Below, piece after piece: positions 1 through 5,709 of a stretch of DNA of 8,623 nt (positions within the stretch are counted from its first letter, which is position 1; every line of letters starts with the position of its first letter). The position numbers and the translations under genes are program-made. The stretch comes from Thioalkalivibrio sp. (lineage in GTDB: Bacteria; Pseudomonadota; Gammaproteobacteria; Ectothiorhodospirales; Ectothiorhodospiraceae). The notes beneath the pieces are model-generated. The model did not search any database, was not told where the DNA came from, and saw nothing but the letters and a program-made list of their open reading frames with translations. The stretch covers positions 1 through 8,623 of the forward strand of contig SKQM01000140.1 of the NCBI GenBank assembly GCA_007119005.1. The letters are read 5' to 3'.

Positions 1-20
1 CAACAGATGGCCCACACACC

Positions 21-46
21 TGTGGGAGGCCAGCCCTCTGGGCGAC
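21..46 (+). repeat. REP-like arm 1 (unit 1, forward)
   Basis: The 10-nt head TGTGGGAGGC is followed by a small stem-loop: pairs C31-G40, A32-T39 and G33-C38 close a CCCT loop, C30-G41 and G28-C43 extend it, and G29/G42 are mismatched. Arm 94-119 is its inverted partner. Confidence 0.7.
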
Positions 47-93
47 CCTGCGCCGACCAAAACCCCTGCTGTCGGTGCTCTGCCCAGCACCCA

Positions 94-119
94 GTCGCCG
101 AGAGGGCTCGCCTCCCACA
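94..119 (-). repeat. REP-like arm 2 (unit 1, inverted)
   Basis: Read on the minus strand, this is identical to arm 21-46 at 24 of 26 positions. The two differences are partners in the stem: C-G in arm 1 becomes G-C here, so the pairing is kept. Confidence 0.7.
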
Positions 120-137
120 ACAGATGGCCCACACACC

Positions 138-163
138 TGTGGGAGGCCAGCCCTCTGGGCGAC
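138..163 (+). repeat. REP-like arm 3 (unit 2, forward)
   Basis: Exact copy of arm 21-46, shifted by 117 bp. Its head (138-147) is also the reverse complement of 110-119, the end of the preceding inverted arm, so a 10-bp stem with an 18-nt loop could form across the unit junction. Confidence 0.7.
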
Positions 164-210
164 CCTGCGCCGACCGAAGCCCCTGCTGTCGGTGCTCTGC
201 CCAGCACCCA

Positions 211-236
211 GTCGCCGAGAGGGCTCGCCTCCCACA
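211..236 (-). repeat. REP-like arm 4 (unit 2, inverted)
   Basis: Exact copy of arm 94-119, shifted by 117 bp. Its end merges into the first 22-bp repeat at 235. Confidence 0.7.
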
Positions 237-309
237 ACAAATGGCTTTGCCTCCCACAACAAATGGCTTTGCCTCCCACAACAAATGGCTTTGCCTCCCA
301 CAACAAATG
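235..309. repeat. 22-bp direct repeat, three full copies plus a partial one
   Basis: Copies start at 235, 257 and 279 and are identical; a nine-base fourth start lies at 301-309. Read on the minus strand, each carries the head TGTGGGAGGC found in the REP-like arms, followed by AAAGCC, which gives a tiny GGC-AAA-GCC hairpin in place of the longer stem. This looks like a REP head that lost its body and then amplified in tandem. No coding or CRISPR character: the repeats are contiguous, without variable spacers. Confidence 0.85.
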
Positions 310-383
310 ACCGGGAGGGTTTGCTTTCCTCAGAAGGTCTATGAGCGAAGCCTGGGTACTGGTCCGCAAACCTGATTCACCCC

Positions 384-412
384 TTGCAGTACCACCTCCA
401 TAGAGATACTGT
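384..412 (+). promoter_or_regulatory. Putative sigma70 promoter of lexA-imuA-imuB
   Basis: TTGCAG (384-389) matches the -35 consensus at four of six bases. After a 17-bp spacer comes TACTGT (407-412), a weak -10 that keeps TA at the first two positions and the final T. The -10 falls inside the LexA box, so a bound repressor would block polymerase. Transcription would start near 418-420, giving a leader of about 30 nt. This is a prediction by eye and the -10 is poor. Confidence 0.45.
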
Positions 413-426
413 ATGCAATAACAGTA
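407..426. promoter_or_regulatory. LexA-binding SOS box
   Basis: TACTGTATGCAATAACAGTA is a CTG-N10-CAG operator with matching outer TA/TA bases, very close to the E. coli consensus palindrome. The eight outer bases on each side are TACTGTAT and ATAACAGTA-type arms around a GCA centre. It lies 22 bp before the lexA start codon and overlaps the predicted -10, the expected place for an autoregulated SOS operator. It should make lexA and probably imuA-imuB inducible by DNA damage. Confidence 0.92.
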
Positions 427-448
427 CACCCGACAAAACGGCCCACCG

Positions 449-1057
449 ATGAAACTCACCCCGCGCCAGCAGGAGATCCTCGCCTTCATCCGCGGGCAGA
501 TGGAGGAACAGGGCTCGGCCCCGACCCGCGAGGAGATCTGCCGGGCCTTCGGCTTCCGCTCCCCCTATGCGGCCGAGTGCCATCTGCGCGCGCTGGCGCG
601 CAAGGGCGCGCTAGACCTCGTCAGCGGCAGCGCGCGCGGGATCCGGCTACCCGGCGGTTCCGGTCCTGCCGGGGAGATCCCGCTGGTCGGACGCGTCGCC
701 GCAGGCGCACCGATCCTCGCCATCGAGCACGTCGAGGAGCGCTACCGGATCGATCCGCGCCTGTTCCATCCACGCCCGGACTACCTGCTCCGGGTCCGTG
801 GCGACAGCATGCGCGATGCCGGCATCCTGGACGGCGACCTGCTCGCGGTGCGGCAGAGTCCGGAGGCGCGTGACGGCCAGATCGTAGTGGCCCGCATCGA
901 AGACGAAGTCACGGTGAAAGTCCTCCAACGTGCCGGGGACCGGGTGCGTCTGCTGCCCGCCAACCCCGATTACGCGCCGATCGAGATCGATCCGGGCCGG
1001 CAGGAACTGGTGATCGAAGGCATCGGGGTCGGCGTGGTGCGCACGCTGGAAATCTAG
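449..1057 (+). CDS. lexA: LexA repressor (SOS master regulator, self-cleaving)
   Basis: The 202-residue protein is full length for LexA. Residues 1-65 form the winged-helix DNA-binding domain. The C-terminal S24 peptidase-like domain shows the cleavage site Ala85-Gly86 (GRVAAGAP), the nucleophile Ser120 (GDSM) and the general base Lys157 (VTVK). RecA filaments on damaged DNA would trigger autocleavage and derepress the regulon. The recognition helix reads SPYAAECHL where E. coli has SPNAAEEHL, so two residues that contact operator DNA in E. coli (Asn41 and Glu45) are Tyr40 and Cys44 here. The start is the first ATG and gives the usual MKxLTxRQQ-type beginning, although there is no clear Shine-Dalgarno. 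An SOS box lies just upstream. As first gene of a lexA-imuA-imuB cassette it may be a second LexA (LexA2 type); the window cannot show whether another lexA exists. Confidence 0.95.
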   Translation: MKLTPRQQEILAFIRGQMEEQGSAPTREEICRAFGFRSPYAAECHLRALARKGALDLVSGSARGIRLPGGSGPAGEIPLVGRVAAGAPILAIEHVEERYRIDPRLFHPRPDYLLRVRGDSMRDAGILDGDLLAVRQSPEARDGQIVVARIEDEVTVKVLQRAGDRVRLLPANPDYAPIEIDPGRQELVIEGIGVGVVRTLEI

Positions 1058-1198
1058 CCTCTGGAAGCTGGGGCACCGGACATCATGCGAATCTCCTTGG
1101 CATCGGGAGCACGACCTCCCTCCCCCTCCGGGACCCTCCGCTGTTCACTCACGCCAGTTGCATGGATGCGGCCCCGCGATGACACCGGCGCCTGAGTC

Positions 1199-1825
1199 AT
1201 GTCGGCACTGGAAGAACTCCTCGCGTACCCCGGTCTCTGGCGCGGGCGCGGCACCGGCACCCCGGCGGCGACCCCGACCCGCCCCAGCGGTTTTGCGCAA
1301 CTCGACCGGGTGCTGCGGGGCGGCTGGCCGCGAGGGCAACTGACCGAGCTGATCGGTACCCCCTTCGGCTGCGGCGAAACGCGCATGCTGCTGCCGGTGT
1401 TGGCCGCGTGCACCCGGGAACGGCGCCGGGTGATGCTGGTCGCCCCGCCTGCCACGCCCTGGGTTCCGGGTTGGCGGCAACTGGGCGTGGATCCCGGGCT
1501 GGTCTTCGTGATCCGGGCGGCTTCGGAGGAAGACATCATCTGGAGCTGCGAGCAGATCCTGCGCCACCCGAAGACCGGCGCACTGCTTGCGTGGCTGCAC
1601 GGCAACCGGAGTGCCCCACTGCGACGTCTGCGCCTCGCGGCCGGTGCCGGCGATGCCTGTGCCTTCCTCTATCGCCCACCCGCAGCCGCAGCGCAGCCCT
1701 CGCCGGCCCACCTGCGCATCCGCTGGCGGGCCGACGGAGATCAGCTGCATCTGGAGGTCATCAAGTTCACCGGCGGCCGGGTTGCAGATGACAAACCCGT
1801 GGCGATTCGAAGAGATGATTATTGA
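1199..1825 (+). CDS. imuA: ImuA, SOS mutagenesis accessory protein (RecA/SulA-like)
   Basis: The 208-residue protein has the layout of ImuA: an N-terminal ELLAYPGLWRGR segment, GFAQLDRVLRGGWPRGQLTELIG (residues 31-53), a RecA-like core, and the family signature FLYRPPAAAAQPSPAHLRI (157-174). ImuA works with ImuB and the polymerase DnaE2 (ImuC) in error-prone translesion synthesis. The Walker A region reads TPFGCGET (54-61), with Glu60 where a P-loop ATPase has lysine, so ATP hydrolysis is unlikely; ImuA proteins are generally degenerate here. The ATG at 1199 is the first possible start because an in-frame TGA lies at 1193-1195. There is no clear Shine-Dalgarno. A 141-bp gap separates it from lexA, and 18 bp separate it from imuB, which suggests co-transcription. 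Identification by recalled family motifs. Confidence 0.88.
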   Translation: MSALEELLAYPGLWRGRGTGTPAATPTRPSGFAQLDRVLRGGWPRGQLTELIGTPFGCGETRMLLPVLAACTRERRRVMLVAPPATPWVPGWRQLGVDPGLVFVIRAASEEDIIWSCEQILRHPKTGALLAWLHGNRSAPLRRLRLAAGAGDACAFLYRPPAAAAQPSPAHLRIRWRADGDQLHLEVIKFTGGRVADDKPVAIRRDDY

Positions 1826-1843
1826 ACCGGAAGCGCCCGGATC

Positions 1844-3409
1844 GTGAAGACCCGCGACGATCAGGGGCATACCAGCGTACGCAGCTCACCCGGCGCCCGC
1901 CGCGCCTCCGTTGGTGGTCCGCAGCTCGCCCTGCTGCCGCCGGTGCTCCCGGAGCGGAATCCGGAAACCGAATCAGCCTCTGGGCAAGCGCTTTGGCTGG
2001 CCGTGGATTTGCCCCACCTGGCGCTGGATGCGCTGGTACAGACCGGCTCCATGGCGTCGAAACCACTGATCATCACCGAAGACTCCGCGCGGCCGAGAGT
2101 GCACGACGCCAACCGCTCGGCCCGCCAGGCCGGGGTTCGGCCCGGCATGGCGCTGGCGGATGCCCTCGCCGTGCTGAATGCCCCGATCGTGCGGGACTAC
2201 GAACCGGAAATCATCCGGCAGCACCTGCAGACCCTCGCGTCGGTATTGCTGCAATTCACCGATCACGTCTGTCCGGAGCCCGGGGAGCGGCGCATCCTGC
2301 TCGAAGTCGGTCGCAGCCTGCGCCTGTTCCGTGGGACGGCGGCGCTGGAGGCGCGGGTCCGGGATACCCTCCGGCAACTCGGCTATACCCCGCGCATCGG
2401 AATCGCACGGACTCCGGCGGCGGCCCGCCTGCTCGCGCATCTGCGGCATCCGGCCCGGCCGCTGGCGCGCGACGCACTGCGCCGGACACTGTCGCCCCTG
2501 CCACTCACGGTGTTGCCCCTGCCCGCGGCTGACATCACCGCATTGCATGGAATCGGTCTGGAGCGGATCGGCGAACTGCTGCGCCTGCCCCGCAACGACC
2601 TGACCCTGCGCTACGGCACCCGACTTCCGGAACTCATCGACCGCCTGCTCGGTGACCGGCCGGAACCCGTGCCACGTTTCCGCCCACCGGAGACCCCTGC
2701 CTTCCAGCTGGACTTCGACCAGGAGGTGAACGCCATCGGCGCGCTGCGGTTTCCGCTGAAGCGCCTTTTACTGCAACTGGAGCAGACGTTGCGCGCCGGC
2801 AACCACCATATACAGGGCCTGGAACTGCAACTGCGGCACCGCGGGACGACGACGCGGCTGACACTGGAACGCAGCCAGCCCGGCAGCCGCGCGGAGGAAT
2901 GGCTGGAACTCTGGAACATCCGCCTGTCCCGGCTGGAGCTGCCGGCCCCGGTGCGCGGACTACGCCTCGCCGTGCCGTGCCTGCTCCCGGCCGGTGCCGA
3001 TCCGGCCGGACTGTTCAACAGCCGGGACGGCACCCGCGATGATTCCGGATTCCTGACCCGGCTGCGTGCCCGGCTCGGGGACGACGCGGTCCTGCGCTTC
3101 GCGCCGACCCTGCAGCCCCTGCCCGAGGAGGCGCAGGAGGCCTGCAGTCCGGAGACCTTTCCAGCACTGACCAGTGCTGGCGCCACGCCGGCCCAGCGCG
3201 TGGTCGGGGCTTCACTGTGGCTGTGCCCGCCGCAGCCTTCGCCACCGCCAGGCCCGCTCGAATGGCTGGGCCGGCTGGAAGGCGGCTGGTGGACCGGCAA
3301 CGACCAGCGCCGGGACTACGCGGTCACGACGGACCGCCAGGGCAGGCTCTGCTGGGTGTTCCGCGACCTGCGCAGCGGGCAGTGGCAGTTGCAGGGGTTC
3401 TGGGGGTGA
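1844..3409 (+). CDS. imuB: ImuB, catalytically inactive Y-family polymerase-like protein
   Basis: The 521-residue protein has a Y-family fold: palm from about residue 50 (LWLAVDLPHLAL), VNxxARxxGLRPGM-like DANRSARQAGVRPGMALADA (88-107), the position of the catalytic acidic pair read as ILLEVGRSLRLF (151-162), a helix-hairpin-helix stretch around 229-258, and a little-finger-like domain from about 285. The Asp-Glu pair of active polymerases is not kept, as expected for ImuB, which is a hub linking DnaE2, ImuA, RecA and the beta clamp. The C-terminal RDYAVTTD...GQWQLQGFWG is the family ending, so it is complete. The GTG start at 1844 adds about 48 residues before the palm; this extension contains QLALL (27-31), resembling a clamp-binding motif. 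No start codon nearer the palm gives a full domain. It is the last gene of the cassette and dnaE2 does not follow. Confidence 0.9.
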   Translation: MKTRDDQGHTSVRSSPGARRASVGGPQLALLPPVLPERNPETESASGQALWLAVDLPHLALDALVQTGSMASKPLIITEDSARPRVHDANRSARQAGVRPGMALADALAVLNAPIVRDYEPEIIRQHLQTLASVLLQFTDHVCPEPGERRILLEVGRSLRLFRGTAALEARVRDTLRQLGYTPRIGIARTPAAARLLAHLRHPARPLARDALRRTLSPLPLTVLPLPAADITALHGIGLERIGELLRLPRNDLTLRYGTRLPELIDRLLGDRPEPVPRFRPPETPAFQLDFDQEVNAIGALRFPLKRLLLQLEQTLRAGNHHIQGLELQLRHRGTTTRLTLERSQPGSRAEEWLELWNIRLSRLELPAPVRGLRLAVPCLLPAGADPAGLFNSRDGTRDDSGFLTRLRARLGDDAVLRFAPTLQPLPEEAQEACSPETFPALTSAGATPAQRVVGASLWLCPPQPSPPPGPLEWLGRLEGGWWTGNDQRRDYAVTTDRQGRLCWVFRDLRSGQWQLQGFWG

Positions 3410-3420
3410 CGGGAACCCTG

Positions 3421-3445
3421 GGGGCCGATTTATAAATCCGTCCCC
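3421..3445. repeat. Imperfect palindrome at the convergent imuB/ispF ends
   Basis: GGGG (3421-3424) and CCCC (3442-3445) flank a perfect 12-bp palindrome GATTTATAAATC (3427-3438), with a mismatch and a one-base bulge between. It overlaps the stop codon and last codons of ispF and lies 11 bp beyond the imuB stop. The motif AAATCCGTCCCC resembles repeat ends I recall near REP or IS200-like elements in gammaproteobacteria, not verified here. It could also act as a bidirectional transcription end, though no T-tract follows the GC arms. Confidence 0.6.
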
Positions 3446-3927
3446 GTCCTTTGCAGCAGCACCACGGCCTCGGCGGCGATGCCCTCGCCGCGTCCGGTGA
3501 AGCCGAGGCGTTCGGTGGTGGTGGCCTTCACGTTCACGGCTGACAGCGGGAGGCCGCAGTCTGCGGCAATGTTGGCCCGCATCGACTCGATATGCGGCGC
3601 CATTTTCGGACGCTGCGCGATGATCACGCTGTCGATGTTCACCGGGGTCCAGCGCTCGGCGTGCACCCGCGCGAGTACCTCGGTCAACAACACCCGGCTG
3701 TCGGCACCCCGAAAGCGTGGATCGGTATCGGGGAAATGCCGCCCGATGTCGCCCAGCGCGGCCGCGCCCAGCAACGCGTCGCACAGCGCATGCAGCAATA
3801 CGTCGCCATCCGAGTGCGCGACGAAACCCTGCTCGTGGGGAATCCTCACGCCGCCCAGCACCAGGTGATCTCCGGGGCCGAACGCGTGCACGTCGAAGCC
3901 CTGACCGATGCGCAGATCAGCCGGCAT
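3430..3927 (-). CDS. ispF: 2-C-methyl-D-erythritol 2,4-cyclodiphosphate synthase
   Basis: IspF converts CDP-methylerythritol 2-phosphate to MEcPP, releasing CMP, in the cytosolic MEP isoprenoid pathway. Starting at the ATG at 3927 the protein has 165 residues (family about 157-160) and begins [17 protein letters not shown], which matches the family start; an ATG 33 nt upstream would add a basic tail and was not chosen. The metal ligands are Asp12, His14 and His46, each four past the E. coli residues (8, 10, 42). The [25 protein letters not shown] block (38-62) and [22 protein letters not shown] (134-155) are conserved. The start overlaps the end of the upstream membrane gene by 11 nt. The last five residues (TGTDL) and the stop come from the palindromic repeat at 3421-3445, beyond where the fold normally ends, so activity should be intact. 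Confidence 0.96.
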   Translation of the reverse strand: MPADLRIGQGFDVHAFGPGDHLVLGGVRIPHEQGFVAHSDGDVLLHALCDALLGAAALGDIGRHFPDTDPRFRGADSRVLLTEVLARVHAERWTPVNIDSVIIAQRPKMAPHIESMRANIAADCGLPLSAVNVKATTTERLGFTGRGEGIAAEAVVLLQRTGTDL

Positions 3928-4579
3928 CGTTCGCCGCCTGGGCCTCGCGCACCCGCACATGCCGCAGCAAGCCGTCCACCAGCACGAACAGCAGCCCGGC
4001 CGTCAGCAAATGCCACAGCCAGTGGGTGCCCACGACAGCCCAGTCGCAGAGCACCGGATCGAGCGCCCGCACCACCAGCGCAAGGCCAAAGACCGCAGCC
4101 GCGAGCACCAGGTCTTGCGCGAGACGGCGATCGACCCGTGCGGCCAGGATCAGGGCCGCGAGCAGGATCATCAGCATCGGCAGGTAGCCCAGCGTGGTGC
4201 CGGCCAGCGCACCGGGAAGCAGGAAGTAGAACAGCACCAGGCCCATCCCGGTCAGCACCCAGGCCACGGACAGGCCGATCACGCCGAAACGCGAAACCCG
4301 GAACAGGAACACGCTCCAGTAGGCGACCGCAAAGGCCGCAACCGCGACGACATCCAGCCAGAACAGCCAGCGGATGCCACTCGCGTGCCAGAGCATGCTG
4401 CTGAACCCGACCACCGCGATCAGGCCGGCCAGAAGGTGCAGGTCCCACTGCTCGCGCCACCGCGGCCGCTCGAGCTGCTTCCACGCCTGCCAGGAGGCGA
4501 TGAGATAGGCGAGACCGGTGACCGTGTTCAGCGGCTCGACGAACCAGCCGGGCTCGGTACGCTCGCAGTAGGGGATCAT
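3917..4579 (-). CDS. Seven-helix membrane protein, alkaline ceramidase-like (CREST superfamily hydrolase)
   Basis: The 220-residue protein has about seven hydrophobic segments. Its motifs match the ceramidase/CREST pattern: [22 protein letters not shown] at the start (4-25), SMLWHAS (61-67), LDVVAV (75-80) and GTHWLWHLL (184-192). Ser61, His65, Asp76, His186 and His190 fall in the order of the zinc site of human ACER3 (Ser77, His81, Asp92, His217, His221). Spacings within each cluster agree exactly: +4 and +11 from the Ser/His, and +4 between the last two His. A zinc-dependent amide or ester hydrolase in the inner membrane is therefore likely. The substrate is unknown; bacterial members need not use ceramide. 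A strong GGAGGT site (4585-4590) lies five bases before the ATG. The gene follows lplA by 35 bp and its end overlaps ispF, so it is in the same operon. Confidence 0.8.
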   Translation of the reverse strand: MIPYCERTEPGWFVEPLNTVTGLAYLIASWQAWKQLERPRWREQWDLHLLAGLIAVVGFSSMLWHASGIRWLFWLDVVAVAAFAVAYWSVFLFRVSRFGVIGLSVAWVLTGMGLVLFYFLLPGALAGTTLGYLPMLMILLAALILAARVDRRLAQDLVLAAAVFGLALVVRALDPVLCDWAVVGTHWLWHLLTAGLLFVLVDGLLRHVRVREAQAANDAG

Positions 4580-4614
4580 GCCTTACCTCCCGTCACCGGT
4601 GCCCGTCGCGCGGT

Positions 4615-5709
4615 CTATTCACGATGCAGACCGTGCATGAACGCGGACAGAAAATCGCCCGCACCGACACCGGGGATGTCCAGCCCAAGATCCTGCATCT
4701 CGCGGGCAATGTGGTCCTGCAGCTTCGCGGTATCGCCCTCGGCACTCATTGGCAGCGTCGCGCCGCGCAGTCGCTCCGCGAGGCGCTCGACGCCGTCCGC
4801 CGGGAACACCGTGAAGTCACCGGAAAACTCCAGATTCTCGAGCACGTTGTCGCGGGTGAGCATCCGAACGCGGATCAGACCGCCCCGCGCCTTGTGCACA
4901 CCCTCCACCAGATACGTGCCGGCAGCGATCTTGACCCCGGTGGTCACGATGCGGCGCCCCTTCTGATAGACCCACTCGGGATCCTGCAGCAGGTTGCGCA
5001 CGCCGTCCAGCGCCTGCTCCTCGGCGGGGGTCAGCCCCGACTCTTCCGGGCGGTATCCGAGATGCTCCTCGATCGCACCCAGGAACAGCGCCTTCACCCG
5101 CTCGCGCTCGGGCGGCTGCCCCAGCTCCCGGGTCAGGGTAGTCATGTAGTCCTGCATGCCCTGGCGCAGTTTGTCGCGGAACTTCTCCGAGCTCACCTTC
5201 AGACAACGCGCCATCGTGTCCATGTCGAAATCGAACATGAAGCTGCCGACCATCACCGTCGCATCGTTGATCCGCGCGGATCCGGTGCCCCCGATCTTGC
5301 GCCCGTTCACGTGGATGTCGTTCACCGGGCGGAACACCGCCGGCACCCCGAGCGCCTGATAGGTCGCCAGCACCGGAGCCATGAAGTGGGAGTAGATCGC
5401 CTCCACCCGCGCCGGCGCCAGGCGGTGCGGGTAGACGAAGTGGAAGAACATCTGGTCACGATTCAGGTACACCGCCCCGCCACCCACGTCGCGCCGGATG
5501 ATCGGCAGGGCATGCGCCTCGCAGTAGCCGGTATCGACTTCCTGCTCGATGTCCTGGTGCAGGCCGACGGAAACGAAGGGGTCGGTCGGATTCACCAGCG
5601 TGACCACCGGGTCGTCGTCTGCCGTGATGGTCTCCGCCACGGCGTGGAAGATGGCCATCGACTCCAACGGCGACACGTAGCCCGCATCGATCACTCGGAT
5701 TTTCTTCAT
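4615..5709 (-). CDS. lplA: Lipoate-protein ligase family protein
   Basis: The 364-residue protein has a lipoate/biotin ligase domain with RRDVGGGAVYLN (72-83), matching the RRxxGGGxV lipoyl-AMP binding motif, and DIHVNGRKIGGTGSARI (131-147) with the catalytic lysine Lys138. It would activate lipoate with ATP and attach it to a lysine of E2 or H-type domains in the cytosol. The usual His after GGGAV(F/Y) is Leu82. The C-terminal region has a separate accessory domain (about 245-305) with GGLIRVRM and SGDFTVFP, the pattern of LplB-like domains. So this is a one-piece LplA-LplB arrangement, also seen in the sulfur-oxidiser enzyme sLpl(AB); which one it is cannot be told here. The ATG overlaps the ispD stop as ATGA and is preceded by GAGGAG (5716-5721) at six bases. 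The symbol is given by family, not proven orthology. Confidence 0.85.
   Translation of the reverse strand: MKKIRVIDAGYVSPLESMAIFHAVAETITADDDPVVTLVNPTDPFVSVGLHQDIEQEVDTGYCEAHALPIIRRDVGGGAVYLNRDQMFFHFVYPHRLAPARVEAIYSHFMAPVLATYQALGVPAVFRPVNDIHVNGRKIGGTGSARINDATVMVGSFMFDFDMDTMARCLKVSSEKFRDKLRQGMQDYMTTLTRELGQPPERERVKALFLGAIEEHLGYRPEESGLTPAEEQALDGVRNLLQDPEWVYQKGRRIVTTGVKIAAGTYLVEGVHKARGGLIRVRMLTRDNVLENLEFSGDFTVFPADGVERLAERLRGATLPMSAEGDTAKLQDHIAREMQDLGLDIPGVGAGDFLSAFMHGLHRE

Larger units (their letters stand above)
1..236. repeat. Two tandem copies of a 117-bp REP/BIME-like unit
   Basis: Positions 1-117 and 118-234 are the same 117-bp sequence with only two visible substitutions (A59 to G176, A62 to G179). 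The last arm runs on to 236. Each unit holds two inverted 26-bp arms (21-46 with 94-119; 138-163 with 211-236) around a 47-nt spacer. Within a unit, 32-46 can pair with 94-108 with one mismatch, and the spacer has a 6-bp hairpin (74-79 with 86-91). Between units, 110-119 is the exact reverse complement of 138-147. The period is a multiple of three, so open frames run through it, but their products are repeat translations with no protein character. The array starts at the window edge and probably continues to the left. From family knowledge, the GTGGGAG head resembles REP elements of Pseudomonas and related gammaproteobacteria. The name is an inference. Confidence 0.85.

Noticed and set aside
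235..309. CRISPR array
   Set aside because: The 22-bp units abut directly, with no unique spacers and no cas genes nearby.
7..375. Long open frames through the repeat array, encoding Cys/Pro/Arg-rich repeats
   Set aside because: The period is 117 bp, so any stop-free frame repeats. The product has no protein-like character and the nucleotide sequence shows structural constraint instead.
1058..1198. Second LexA box before imuA
   Set aside because: No CTG-N10-CAG pair was found in the gap when read by eye.
1054..1870. Minus-strand open frames opposite imuA
   Set aside because: They are shadows of a GC-rich gene. The plus frame has clear ImuA motifs, the others show none.
3928..3960. Longer IspF start giving 11 extra residues
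   Set aside because: The extension is basic and unlike the family. The ATG at 3927 gives the expected start and a short overlap with the upstream gene.
3592..4966. Long plus-strand frames opposite ispF, the membrane gene and lplA
   Set aside because: Compositionally biased Arg/Pro/His-rich translations with no recognisable motifs. The minus frames carry conserved families.
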